This document shows, in pieces, positions 41,726 to 55,000 of a stretch of 64,000 nt of DNA; position 1 is the stretch's first letter; each line of letters opens with the position of its first letter. The translations under genes and the position numbers were made by a program. The stretch comes from Paracentrotus lividus (Eukaryota; Echinodermata; Echinoidea; Camarodonta; Echinidae). The notes beneath the pieces were generated by a model, which did no database searches, had not been told where the DNA came from, and saw only the letters and a list, made by a program, of their open reading frames with translations. The stretch spans positions 32,409-96,408 of the forward strand of contig CALNVZ010000794.1 of NCBI GenBank assembly GCA_940671915.1, written 5' to 3'.

Positions 41726-42722
41726 CACTGTCCGTCATAAAGGTGGAATATTATTTTGCCGCTTTAGCGACATGATTTTGCTCTGACTAAATTCTTGAAT
41801 ATGTTTGTCCCTGATTTTAATTTTTGGGACCCTGGTTATATCGTGGACATTCTCCCCAACCCTTTACGTGGACCTTTTTCAAAAAAAGTTTTTTCAACCC
41901 CCGTGATGCCCATTTTTTGTCATTTTTTCTCATTTTGGGGCCACATTTTGTTTCCCCGGCCGATCAAGCCCCCCTCAGTCCTACCCCCAGGAAACGCGAG
42001 TGGGGTGTACTGTTTTATATTGTTCTTTAAGTTAAATCTATATTTCTGGGGACAGGCTAAGGTCTCTTGTCTAGGGGAGGGGTTGAAGTCAAAAACGAGA
42101 TTAGTGAAAATTCGGAATATTTTATTCCATCTTTATGCTGAAAACAAAAGAAATAAAAAACCACCTTTAACCCTGAAATATCATCATTTTCCCCTTAAAT
42201 TTTGTTTAGCCTTGATGACAAGGCTGTAAATAGTCATTATTTATTATATTTTAATTCGATTTATGTTTGGTTGAGAATTTACAATACAATTTAGGGAAGA
42301 TAGAAATTTCCATGGTGTAAAAATGGATAAAATGAATGTTGAACCCCAATCAAAATAAATTTTGACCCCTCCCCTAGACAAAATAGTCGAGCCTGTAACC
42401 AAAAATCTAGTTTTAATTTAAAGAACAACAACAAATCTCCACCTCAGACGTTTTTCCTTGGGGTAGGACCAAGGGGGCCTTGGTGGGTCGCGTGAACAAA
42501 AAAGTGTTCCAAAAATAAGAAAAAATGATGAAAATGGCCATCTTTTGGAGGTGACAAAATTTTTTGAAGAAAAATCCCCGAGAAGTGTTGAGGGAACCTC
42601 CAAGATATACCCAGGATCCCAAAAAGTGAAAGCGGTGACAAACACATTCAAAAAATTAATAACGGAGCAACATAATGTAGCTTGAGCCAGAAAAAAATAT
42701 TCCACCTTTATGACGAACAGTG
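41726..42722. mobile_element. TA-flanked palindromic MITE (997 bp), CACTGTCCGTC family
   Basis: The ends CACTGTCCGTCATAAAGG and the complement (28 bp, one or two mismatches) are flanked by TA (41724-41725 and 42723-42724). Arms of about 400 bp remain similar, so both strands show look-alike Phe-rich frames that are not genes. A fragment of the family is at 6190-6264. Confidence 0.85.
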
Positions 42723-42724
42723 TA

Positions 42725-43327
42725 TAAGCGTTTTGAACAATTATCATTAAAAAATATAAATTAAAGAAAAATTCAGTCCCTTTGCTAGTTTTACCGCATT
42801 TACCTTCATTTTTCAACAAAAAAAAGTACCGAAATAAAACAAAATATCTAAGAATCCTAAAAGTATAAGGTACTTTTAATTTGATCCTGTTAGGTATTCT
42901 TTTTTTAAAAAACATTGGCACATTCATTGTACTGCATTAACATTAAAAATGGATCTAGCTTTTATTTTTTCAACTTAAAAACGAAAGGCCGACTTTTTTA
43001 TTGTTGTTTTGTTGCCCTTTCCTCTTTTGACGTTTGACGCCACTTTTTGTTGAACCGGGCCAAGTTCCCATTGGTCCTACAACTAGTAAATGAGGCCTTA
43101 GTTGCAGAGTCTTTAGATTTACTTTTTATGTGCACGAGAATATATCTGTCTATTGTAACGGGAAATGTAAAATTTGTGTAAAACTGAAGAACAATATTTT
43201 TCATTGACTGCTAATGGCAAAAGAAACCATTTTTTGTTTAGCTCTAATGGCAGGTGCGGATCCACTATCTGCAATTTGATTAGATTATACAGGCCTAATT
43301 GTCGGGGACAATAGCCGCTGTTTAATG
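42725..43327. other. No gene seen
   Basis: AT-rich DNA without recognised features. Confidence 0.4.
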
Positions 43328-43331
43328 TTAA

Positions 43332-43802
43332 AGGGGAAGTTCACCCTGGAATTTTATTGGTTTGAATAAATGCAGAAAAATAAAAGAAAAAAAAAAAGAG
43401 TGAAGGTATGGAGAAAATTGACCAAAAAATAGCAAAGTTATGAATATTTAAAGTTTTGATTTTGTGACGTCACATGCGAGCAGTCTTCCTATGTGTAATA
43501 TAATGTAAATTCCATAAAGTGTCATTTTTTTCAAAAGAAAATTAATTATTTCACCTGTGCGGTCGATACATCATCAAACATATGTTAATGTACATGCCTC
43601 TATCAAATTGACCCATTCCTTTATCAAGAACTATGAAAAAAGACAAAATTATAGAATTTACATACACAACACAGAATCAAAGCTTTAAATATTCCTAACT
43701 TCGCTATTTTTTTGGTCGATTTTCTTCAAACTTTCATTCATATTTTTCTTTTATTTTTCTGCATTTTTTAAAACAAATAAAATTCCAGGGTGAACTTCCC
43801 CT
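43332..43802. mobile_element. TTAA-type palindromic MITE, copy 2 (471 bp)
   Basis: AGGGGAAGTTCACC at the left and its complement at the right, both flanked by an intact TTAA (43328-43331 and 43803-43806). Arms match copy 1 at 9929-10412. Confidence 0.92.
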
Positions 43803-43806
43803 TTAA

Positions 43807-45109
43807 AGGTTTTCCCAGTCAATTTTACACATATGTCATTAAAAATTAATCTATTCTAAGATCATTCAGTTTCGCCGCAGTTGTGATCTATTGGGCAAAC
43901 CACCATTTAAACTTACATTATTTCAATTCAATTCTTTTATTCATGCAATTAAATGTGCCAAGTCTATTTTAAAAAGTAGTATAAGCACTTAAATAAAATT
44001 TCTTTCTAATTTCTTTTTGCTTCGTTCGAGATTCTTGAATCAGCCATCAAAGTTTAGACAAAAAAACATTAAATTTTCGAAATGGGAATTTTGTATTTTT
44101 CTTTTTGCTCGTTCGAGTTTATTAATTCTGCAACATATTATACAAAAAAGTGGTGCACATTGAAACTTTGGACATAGATTATTAGAAATATCCCCTTTAG
44201 CAACGAAAATAAAGAATGCAAAGACAAAAAGAAGGAAAGCCAAACACGCACATAAATACCATTTCTACAGTAATGCAAATACACCTTTACAAAATAACGC
44301 ATGCTTTTATCGACACTTTGTTTACATGATCTATAAAGGATTTAAAAACGAAAAGGACAAAAGGTGCGTGAAATATCACAAGAATTTTGTCTCGTAACGG
44401 AAATAAGTGGGATGATTCTCAATCAAGACTTTATTAATATATAGGTTCATTAAAAAAAAAATTAAAAAAATACAAATGTCGAAATGAAAAAAAGGCGAAT
44501 AAACATTATACCTGTCATATTATTGATACTATAAGGAAACATAGTTTATCAAAATGGCCCCTCACCACGAAGATTTTTCAACTGATTTTATTATTATTAT
44601 GATCAGTTTTAACCAAAACAAACAAAACAACAACAAAATAACCCGTAATCGTTGCTTGTACTTTCCCCTTCTATTTGTATTTACCATGCTATAATAAAGA
44701 AAATAAAAACATTATCTAGGATTTCCAAGTCAGTTTCAGAAGTTCGTCGCTCCATTTGATAATTGGTTCATTCAAGTTAGGACGATTCAGCTTTCAGTCG
44801 AATTCCCGGAGATCGGATTCCCTTTTCCAGCAATCAATTGCATGTTTCACTTGTTCAAATTCCGATTAAGTGCACTATATACGTAAAACAGTAATTCAAG
44901 TTCGCAGAGACGTTGTTATGATTGCGCAATACCGCCATAAGCAGCATTTAAACTCATTCTGAGTTTTCAACTATCAGTTATTAGCATTCAAATTAGGGCT
45001 GAAATTTATAGCTGCAGGATATGTTTTTGTTTTTAATCATATATTTGTTTTCATCAATTGTTTGCGAATTGCTATTAGCAGCAGTTGTAAATGAGTATGT
45101 ACCTTATAT
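43807..45109. other. No gene seen
   Basis: AT-rich DNA. No convincing ORF, exon or repeat within the unique part. Confidence 0.4.
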
Positions 45110-45323
45110 TGTCACTCACTCACTCAATCCCTTGACTCTTCAGGAGTCGTTGGGGGGATTTGAGAGCCGAAGAAGCACATTTTTTCCTCCATGCCTTCCT
45201 GTCAGTTGTAGTCGACAGCAGTTCTTGCATTGTCATATCTGTCCATGTCTTTACATTTTCCATCCAGCTTGTCCTTATATTGTAGCATGTACTTAAGTAT
45301 GAGACATATTTTCCAGTTATCAA
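45110..45323 (-). mobile_element. LINE C-terminal relic
   Basis: The minus strand reads SWMENVKTWTDMTMQELLS, then TTTDRKAWRKKCASSALKSP. A W-x-N-x-K-W followed by a D-R-x-x-W-R box is the usual C-terminal end of several LINE reverse transcriptases. Upstream domains are missing. A noisy second copy lies near 55630-55870. Confidence 0.6.
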
Positions 45324-45458
45324 TTAGACAAGTTAATAAACTGTTTTTTCCCGTACATTTTCCTTTTTTTACTGATGTAACAATTTATCTTGCATAATTA
45401 CTTAATCAACACACAAAAACTCTTCCACACAACAAATTAAATGCGGCGTATTTCTATG

Positions 45459-45515
45459 GGGGGGGGGGGGGGGGGGTAGGCGTGACATGAGGCGGCAAAA
45501 AAAAAAAAAAAAAAA
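45459..45515. repeat. G-run and A-run low complexity
   Basis: A run of about 18 G followed, after a short gap, by about 20 A. Confidence 0.9.
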
Positions 45516-45629
45516 GAGGAGATAGAGAAAGAAAAAAAGGAAAGAACTGAAATGGGGGGAGAAGAGTGGAAATGGGACCAGAAAGCAAAGGGGAAAAGGG
45601 TGTCATGTGGTCACCAATTCTATCTTAAA

Positions 45630-46100
45630 TTTAGGGGGCACCGAATCAACTTTAAACTAAGTGGGCGCCAAATAAACCTTAAACCTAGGAGCGCCATATT
45701 GATTTTAAACTATAAGGGGAGCCACTTCGATCTTAAATTTAGGAGGGCGCAAAATCTATCTTGATCTTTAAACTAATATGGGGCTCCAAATTGACCTAAA
45801 AATGTAGGATCTTAAATTTAGTTGAGCGCCACTTTGATCTTAAATTAGGGGCGCCAAATTGATTTAAAACCCAGGGGCGAAAAAGTGATCTGAAACTTTT
45901 GGGGCCCAAAAATCGACCTTAAGCTATAAAAGGGGCTCAAAGTTGACATTAAACTTAGGGGCGACATATTGGCGTTAATTCGATGTTAGATTCAGGGGCG
46001 CCAAATCGACCTTACATTTTAGGTAGGCAAATCGACCTGAAACGAAGGGGCGCCAGATTGACCTTAAACTTAGAGGCGCCATAGTGATCTTTAACCAGAA
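45630..46100. repeat. Diverged minisatellite, GGGGCGCCAAATTGACCTTA
   Basis: About thirteen units of 30-40 bp, each with GGCGCC, then AAATYGA and CTTAAA. Units are well diverged, so the array is old. Confidence 0.85.
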
Positions 46101-46264
46101 CTTTAAAAAAAAAGAAGAAAAGTCGTTTCATTACAACCATGACAACACTCAACAGTAAAGAAATTTTAAATGATCTAAAGCTGAATAAACAGGAAACGTA
46201 TTTCTTTTCTTTACTTTATTTATTTTTTATTCTAATAAACTAGATATAGAGCTTCAGAAAAACC

Positions 46265-47265
46265 CTTACAAAAATGTCCTGTGGTATTCCGATGGTATTT
46301 CTGAATGTCCTGTGGTATTCATATGGTATTTCTGAATGTCCTGTGGTATTCCTATGGTATTTCTATGGTACAATAACATACCATAGAAGTACCATAAGGA
46401 AATACCACACAGGAAAAGGGTACCATAAGAATACCATACAGCAGTGCTGTGGTATTTGGCACAAATACCATATGTATGGTATTTCTGTATGGTTTTTTGG
46501 CACAAATACCATATGTATGGTATTGCTGTATGGTTTTTGGCACAAATACCATATGTATGGTTTCTTGGCACAAATACCATATGTATGGTTTCTTGGCACA
46601 AATACCATATGTATGGTATTGCTGTATGGTTTTTTGGCACAAATACCATATGTATGGTATTGTGGTATGGTTTTTTGGCACAAATACCATATGTATGGTA
46701 TTGCTGTATGGTTTTTGGCACAAATACCATATGTATGGTTTCTTGGCACAAATACCATATGTATGGTTTCTTGGCACAAATACCATATGTATGGTATTGC
46801 TGTATGGTTTTTTGGCACAAATACCATATGTATGGTATTTCTGTATGGTTTTTTGGAACAAATACCATATGTATGGTATTGCTGTATGGTTTTTTGGCAC
46901 GAATACCATATGTATGGTATTTCTGTATGGCTTTTTGGCACTAATACCATATGTATGGTATTGCTGTATGGTTTTTTGGCACAAATACCATATGTATGGT
47001 ATTGCTGTATGGTTTTTTGGCACAACTTACCATATGTATGGTATTGCTGTATGGTTTTGGGGCACAAATACAATATGTATGGTATTGCTGTATGGTTTTT
47101 TGGCACGAATACCATATGTACGGTATTTCTGTATGGCTTTTTGGCACTAATACCATATGTATGGTATTGCTGTATGGTTTTTGGCACAAATACCATATGT
47201 ATGGTATTGCTGAATGTTTTTTAGCACAAATACCACATGTATGGCACAAATACCACATGTATTGG
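46265..47265. repeat. ATGGTAT satellite with hairpin units (41 and 28 bp)
   Basis: The main unit carries ATACCATATGTATGGTAT, a palindrome with 8-bp arms around TG, followed by GCTGTATGG, a T-run and GGCACAA. A 28-bp form lacks part of the unit. The array gives long open frames on both strands because the unit lacks stops, which is not evidence of genes. The left edge (46265-46440) has a looser mix of CCTGTGGTATTC and ACCATA words. Confidence 0.93.
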
Positions 47266-47274
47266 AGCCTCTGT

Positions 47275-48408
47275 TACAATCGCCCCCATATGAAAACGTG
47301 AACAATCAAAAAGGACAGTGTTATTTTATACCAAACACGCACAGTTCCACTACAGTGCACTAACGACCAAGAAAGAATCTTACGGGAAATGTTGTGTACT
47401 GTGTAAGGACTCTCTTACGTCGACCGTCGTATCGCATAACAATGCCCCTGATAAAACCGTCGTAAAAGGAGAGTGCAAGCTGTGCAGTCAGGGACGAATA
47501 TTTTATCATGATATTTTTTTTTTATCATATCAAAAAACGCGGGAAATATGACCAATCAACAAAGAGTAAAATCATTGGAAAGAGAAATTAATATATTTAC
47601 TCAACCTCAGCGTAACAGGAAATCATGCCTGCTGAATACAGAAAGCTTCTTAGTGACTGCTGTTGACCAAAATATCATTTTCACACAAGAAAAACGACCC
47701 AAAAATGACCTAAAATGCAAGATTTTAAAGCTCAAAACGCGAGGGTTAGGGGTAAAAAAATATTCTTTCCCAAGGTTTATCTTGTTTATATACCATTAAC
47801 CCTCATAAACCTGTCGTAACTACAGAAATATACTTCTCGATTTTTTATTCAGATTCCAACAAACTTCCACGTTTATTCGGCATTCCTTTCCAATTAGCAT
47901 CGTGCTGAAAATAATGCCTAGAAAGAAGCCCAACTTTTCAATAATAGGTCTTACATTATTCGCCCGTCTCCCCTACATCAGCGTCCGATTTCAGTGATGA
48001 CTCAGTAAGGGAGAAAGCGGAGACCCCGAGAATTGGGAATTAATTATAGACTCGAACGAATAAGCTTCCATAAATATTTGTCATATACTCCAAAATTCGA
48101 AAATAGAATATCTATTGTCACATAAATTGCAAGAAACTAATGACAATTTAAGAAGTCTATGAATGGAACAAATAAAACATATCACAAAATACGACCTAAG
48201 ACTGTTAAATCGCTTAAATCATTTATTGTTATTTGTATTTGTACGCGCGAAAGCGCGAGCTAAAAAATGCTCTTATATAACATTAATCATTAGTAATTCA
48301 TTAGCTGAATAATCACTAATAGAAAATACCAATTCGAGAGACGAGTTGGAAAAATCTCATTTAATCAAACGTTCATACATAATACATATATATCATATAT
48401 AAATATGT

Positions 48409-48440
<32 letters not shown>
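47275..48440. other. Mostly featureless; one Cys-rich open stretch
   Basis: At 47318-47551 an open frame has CCVLCKDSL and, 26 residues on, ECKLCSQGR, two CxxC pairs that could be a zinc-binding relic. No family recognised, confidence very low. A (TA)n run lies at 48395-48440. TTACAATCGCCCC is at 47273. Confidence 0.3.
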
Positions 48441-48441
<1 letters not shown>

Positions 48442-48451
48442 GGAAGAGGCT

Positions 48452-49034
48452 TGATTCCAAAAGGCGCTAAATCCACTTTTGACCAAAACAGATTTTATTG
48501 GTTAATTAAGTGCATCTTAGGCATGGGAATCAAATGCAGCATATCGGATAAAAATTTTTTTTTTTAGAAGTTTGAAAAAAATTGGTTACAAATATGAGTT
48601 TTATTCCAAAAGGCGCTAAATCCAAAACGGTTTTATTCCAAAAGGCGCTAAATCCACTATGGTCATTTAGGATTTGTTTATTTAACCACTTTTCCTAACA
48701 ATATACAGTCAGATCTTTTAGCACATGTTGTGGCTACCAGTCTCCATCATCAGTGCAAAATTTTTAGATAATAAGAATATTTTTCGTAATTTTATGAATA
48801 TTTTTGGATTTAGCTCCTTTTAGGAATAAAACATCAAAAATCCCGGTCTAGAGAAAAGATAGGATATTCCAAAAAAAAAATTAAAAAATTAAGTTTCAAA
48901 ATTTAAACATCAGAAAAGCCGCATCTATACTCTGGTAGCAATATTAAATGTGTTTCGTGTTGAATTTCATTCATTTATAGGCTTTAAATGTACAAAAATT
49001 GACATCTGACGGAGGTTTTATTCCAAAAGGAGCT
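48452..49034. mobile_element. Truncated, inverted copy of the CCAAAAGGCGCTAAATCC MITE
   Basis: Reverse complement of 34255-34848 at high identity (GGTCATTTAGGATTTG, CACATGTTGTGGCTACCAG, ATCTGACGGAGGTTTTATTC). It stops abruptly at about 49034, within the element, where the sequence jumps to a copy of 39674. Confidence 0.85.
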
Positions 49035-52000
49035 AATTGTATTTATATTCTTTTGGGCACGTTCCCATTGATCTCTTATGCATTTATTTACAAATTTCAT
49101 GCTTCAGTGAGCACGTGAGACTGCGAAAATCCCTTTTTCTCAAACGTATGGACTTAAATTCAAATTCTTACTTTTGATTGAATAAACCATTCTTTTTGGC
49201 GGAGTATTTTTGATTATTTCATAAAAAATCCCGATGTTTCACGCCTCAGGTGGCACAGATACAAGAAAATCGTGGCCAAAATGAGAAAAAAAGTTTGGGC
49301 TTCAGTTCATGGTTCATTGACTTTTTTCAATCGTTAATTTGATCAAGATTCATGTTCAGCATATAGATCATCTACATTTTTTTCTATTTACTTTTTAGTT
49401 GAAGCTGTGTGCCAAGTTTCGTGACATACCTCACAGTAGAATTAACAATGAATCATCAATGAATTAGCGAATTTCACATTTGTCAGGTATTTGATTTTTC
49501 TCCCTCCATTGACTTTATCGTTACAGAGTCAGTTTAACAAAAAGCTTTAACAAGTGAAATTTTGCATATTTTAAATTTAAGTTTTTGTCCATTTGGACTG
49601 TGAATTATTTTATGAAACTTTGCACATTCTTCGACTGGTCTCTAACTAACATGATCTTTATTCAAATTCCGTATTCGAAAAAGTCGCTGAACATGACGAA
49701 GCCCCAAACTTTCTCTCATTTTCATGATTTTTTCTCGTATCTTGTCCCACTGAGCGCGTGAAACGTTCGGAATTTTTATGAAAACAAAAAAAGGTACCCC
49801 CCGAAAAGAATTGTTATATTCAATCAAAGTAAGATATTGAATTTTAAGTCCGTACGTGAGAAATAGGCTTATTTCAGACTTCACGTGCCACTGAAGCATG
49901 AATTATAAATAAATGCCATATGAATCAATGACACATGGCCCAAAGAATATAAAGCAAGCCAAAAAATGTTATTGAGATGCTTTCTAGTGCATACAATTAC
50001 TACAATGACTCTTTGTAATTCAAAATGGCCTATTTTTTGGTTGTTCGATGGGTTATTCAACCGTGAAGAATGGATATTGGTTGCATACACTTCCACAACA
50101 CGAATCCCTCATATTTGATCTATTATACAATGGAAAGAAGTAAAAAATGGCAGTTTTGCAATTTTTACTCCATGCCACTCAACCGCTGAAATTTGACGCA
50201 AATTTCTTTTCTGTAATATTGGGAAGCACGTTTTGCATACATTCTGATGTGTTAAAATGTTTAAAATATGAAAATGGCGTATGTATCATTGAATCAAAGT
50301 TGCAATTTTAGGCTTGCGAACTTCAAAAAATGACATTTTTGCATTCAACCATTGCTCACTGAAGCATGACTTGATGATTTTTCCTAAAATTCGCTCCATT
50401 GTGCTAATTAAATTCCCTACAATGGACATATAATTAGATTTTTTAAATTCTTCCTGGTTTCGAAAATTATTGATATCTGAAACTTTCTTTTTTGTGTTGT
50501 GTTTAGTTTGCTAGGTTCACACTGCCGATCTGATCAACTCGACTCTAACCCGATCAGGTCAAACATTCATTTCGCCGATATCCTCGACCAAGTGCTTGGA
50601 TCGGGTATCTACACGGCCCTACCGATCCCCTGTTTCGATCGTTTACGAATCCATGCACGATGATGTCCGATCTCTCCTCGATTACCACGCTCGATTAGTA
50701 ACTCGATTACTTCGATTTGATTCGATTGTATACAACGATCATTCACAGCGATCAATACTCGACCGCTTCTCGATAAACTCAGACGTCTACACGATTTGAA
50801 TCCGAGTAAGATGACAGCTAGGACTAGCTTCGTTTTCTTTTCCGTTTTCTGGCAGATGTAGGGGAAAGATCTGTGCGTAGGGATGGAATTAAAGAGTTGC
50901 ACTTTTGGGCGAATGGTTAAAGTTGTCCTTTAATAAGAAGAAGTCACAAAATGAATTTTAATGAATATCATTGTTGTATTATGATGATTGACAAAGAACA
51001 ATTTTCTGAAGAATTTAATTAAAAAAAATTGTTCAATATTTAATTTATTGAGGGTCGCATGAAGCAAGAATACTTTTCAAATTTCGGTAACGATTTGCCG
51101 CATTGTAGTTGCATCCAAAAACCACCAGTGTAATACTTATACTACATAGTCGTCATAAAGGTGAATATTATTTTGCGCTTTAGGACATGATTTGCTCTGA
51201 CTAAATTCTTGAATATGTTGTCCCGTGATTTTAAATTTTGGACCCTGGTTTTAATCGTGACATTCTCCCCTAATCCTTTACGTGGATCATTTTCAAAAAG
51301 AAGTTTTTTCAACGCCCTGCGATGATGCCCAATTTTTGTCGACTTTCTTTGCTCATTATTGGGGCCACATTTCTGTCCTTCCGCCGGTCGTCAGATCAAG
51401 CCGCCCCCGTCTTATATCAGTCTATGCCTCAGCGGAAACTGCTCGAGTGTTAATGGTAGAGGAAGAAGCTGCATAGATATACGCGCCAGTACAAGCATTT
51501 GGTGGGCTGTAGCTGCTCGAATGTCTCACTTTGCTTCGCTTTGAATGTGAATAGATCGTATATTATTCTGGGGGCAGTGGTCCCTCAAGGAATCTCTGTC
51601 TACGAGTGGAGGTGCGTTGATAGTGTCGAAAAACGATTGAATTAGTCAGTAATGTCCGCGACACATCACTCTTTCTATTTTCCCTTGATCTCTTTATCGT
51701 CTGTACAATACATATTAATTGAAATTAAATATCAACCTCCATCTTCTCTATACCCTTCTATCCTTCCAAACCATCTATCGATTTTCTCCTCCCCTTACAC
51801 TATTCCTGTTCCTCAGCCTAAGAATACTTAATGGCTGGTATATAGTTCATTTTATTATAGGTATTTTCACCAATTCAGATTGATAAGTTTAGAGATGAGA
51901 GGAATTATCCAATTACAATTTACGGAACACCAGATCCTTCCAAGGACAATTTCCAGTCGCCTTTTAAAAAATGTGGAAACTAGACTTGGAAACCCATGTT

Positions 52001-55000
52001 AGTAAATAGGTGAATGCAATATCCTCAAAGCACATTATTTCAAAGTTTAATGAGTTATTGACCCTCACTCCCCTAGAGCAAAAGAGAGTAGATTTCGAGC
52101 CTAGCGTGACATGCCGAAACAAACTTCATTTTCAAGTATATTAAATATTGTACCCTAGCGAAAACCTCAGAAGAGCTGAAATATTCAGATCCAAGAACAA
52201 AGAACAATAAATTCGTCACAACCCACTCTCAGACGTTTTTCCTTTGGCAGTAAACTTGGGTTTCCAACACGTGGACCTATTGTGCCAAACTCTGTGCGTG
52301 CCACGTCGCTAAACCGGTAAGTAGGAGTACATCCATAATTGGGGAGGTATGTCCTGGGAAGCCGTGGAATAGTCAACGGTGAGTAAAACGCCAACTAGAA
52401 TATATAGAGTGATTGACAAAGGAGGTGATTCCGTGCCAGATCTTAAGGGATGCGGTGACAAAATTTTTTGTAAAGTAAATAAACTCGGGCCGAGAAGTGT
52501 TGAGGGATACGTCCATAGTAGTATTACCCAGGAGATCCCAAAAAGTAGGTTAGAAAGCTTGCCGTGACAACCACATCCTCATTAAAATAGAATAACGGTA
52601 TGCAACATAATGTAGCGTATGAACCTAGTGACACTAAAGATACTTCCACTTTATGACGAGACAGTGTATGAAGCTGTTGATCCGATAAAAAGCAGGATTA
52701 TCATGTAAGATAAATTTATAATCTTGTGAGAAGAATAATTCAGGGTCAGCTCGTTTTGCTTCCACGTGGTAGCCGGCCTAATGTTACCTTCATTTTTCAA
52801 CAAGTCTAAACATAGGTAGCGCGTATAATAAAAGAGGCCAAAATATTGTCTAGGAATCCCTCTAAAGAATAGAGTAATAAGGTGTACTTTATTTTGAATC
52901 CTGTGGAGGTATTCTTGTTTTACAACAAATCAATTGGCAAGAGCATTCAGTTGTTATACTCATAACATTGAAAAACTGGATCTAGCTGTTGTATTTTTCA
53001 GAACTTAAAACGAAAGGCCGACTTTTTTATGGTGTTTTTGTTGCCTTTCCTCTTTTGACGTTGACCGCCACTTTGTTGAACCTGGGCCAAGTTCCGCCAT
53101 TGAGTTCCTATCAACCTACGTAAATGAGCCTTCAGTTGCAGAGTAACTTTAGATTTAGCTATAGTAAATATGTGCACGTAGTAATATATCTGTCTTAGTT
53201 GTATACGAAGGAAATGTAAAATTGGGTAAAACTGAAGAACAATATTTTTTCATTGACTGTCGTAATCGGCAAAAAACACCTTTTTGTGTTAGCTCTGTAT
53301 TATGGCAGGTTGCGGATCCCTAACTTATCTGCAATTGTTGATTAGAAGTATACAGGCCTAAGTTGCCGGGGGGACGAATAGCGGCTGGTAATGTTAATAA
53401 GGGGAAGGAATCACCCTGATATTTTATTGGTTGAATAAATGCAAAGAAAATAAAAGAAACAAAAAAGCGAGAGGAGTGTTAAAGGTGATGCGAGAAAATT
53501 GACCAATGAAAATAGCAAAGTTGGTGAATATGATTTAGAAGTTTTGATTTGAAGTGACGGTACACAGTGCTCGACAGTCGTTCCTATGCGTGAATGAATA
53601 GATAATTTACAATCTCCATAAAGTGTCATTTTTTCAAAAAAATTAATTAATTTCACCTGTGCGGTCGAACATCATCAAAAATATGTTTAATGTAACATGC
53701 CTTCTATCAATAATAATACCCATCCTTTATCAAAACTATGAAAAAAGACTAAATATAATATAGAATTCTAAATACACAACACAGAAATCAAAGCTTTAGA
53801 TGATTCCTAATATCTTCGCTAATTTTTGGTCGATTTTCTTCAAAACTTTCATTCATATTTTAATCTTTTATTTTTCTGCATTTTTTAAAACAAATAAAAA
53901 AAATTCCAGCGTGCCTAACTTCCCGCTTTATAGGTTGGCTTTTCCCAGTCATTATACACATATAAACACTTAAGAATATGATATTACTTTATACCCTCTA
54001 ACAGATCATTCAAGAGTTATCTTGCGGCCGCAGCTCTAACCTGTATAGATCTTATTTTTTACGTGAAGACAAGTACTTCACCCCTCCATCTATTGAAACT
54101 TTTAACAATTAATTTCCATCGAATAACATTAATATAATATCAATGCAAATTAATATGTGCAAGTCTTTCCAAAAATATAGTTAAAAAAAAGTAAAGAATA
54201 TAAGCAACTAAATAAAATAAAAATAATAATACTTAATAATATAATCTTTTTTGCTTACGATTCGCAGATTCTTGAATCAGCCATGCAAAATTATTTTAGG
54301 ACAAAGAAAACATATAAATTTTCGAAATTTGGTTGAAGTTGCGTAAATATTATGTTCTTGTGTATGTGCTCGCATACAGTAGTTCGCCATACATTATATA
54401 ACGTTCTTTGCAAAACGATAGGATGTATGATACAATTGAAGACAGTAGGTTTACAACATTTGAAACTTGGAACTAGCCAGATGTATTTAGACTACCCTTT
54501 AGTCACGAAATAAAAATGCTCAACCAGTACAACAACAGACAGGAAAGCCACAAACACGCACATTAAATACCATTCTCACCCAGTGTAATGCAAATAACCT
54601 TTACAAATAACGCAATGGGTAATGCTTTATAATCGACACTGTACAATGAATCTATAATTTATGTATTTAAACACGTAAAGACAGAAAGGTAGCGTGTGAA
54701 AGAATCACTAAGTAATTCCTGTTGTAACGGAAATAAAGTGGTGAATGATTCTCAAGTCAAGACTTTATTGAATACTATAGGTTGAGTGTTCTATTAGAAA
54801 AATAAAAATATATAAAAATCATCGACAGAGATGGTCCGGGAATGAAAAAGCTGCGAATAAACCTATTAATACCTTACCAAGTATTGATAGGCTATTAAGG
54901 GAAACATAGTATATATCAAAGTGGCCGGCCTCACCACGAAGATTTTCAACTGAGTTTTATTCTTATTCATGATCAGTTTTAACCAAAACAAAACAAACGA

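Noticed and set aside
41795-42927. Phe-rich ORFs of 144 and 169 codons on opposite strands
   Set aside because: They are the two arms of the palindromic MITE at 41726-42722 translated from each side; similarity between them reflects the inverted repeat.
46266-47301. Several ORFs of 100-316 codons on both strands
   Set aside because: They are translations of the ATGGTAT tandem array; the unit lacks stops, so every frame looks open.
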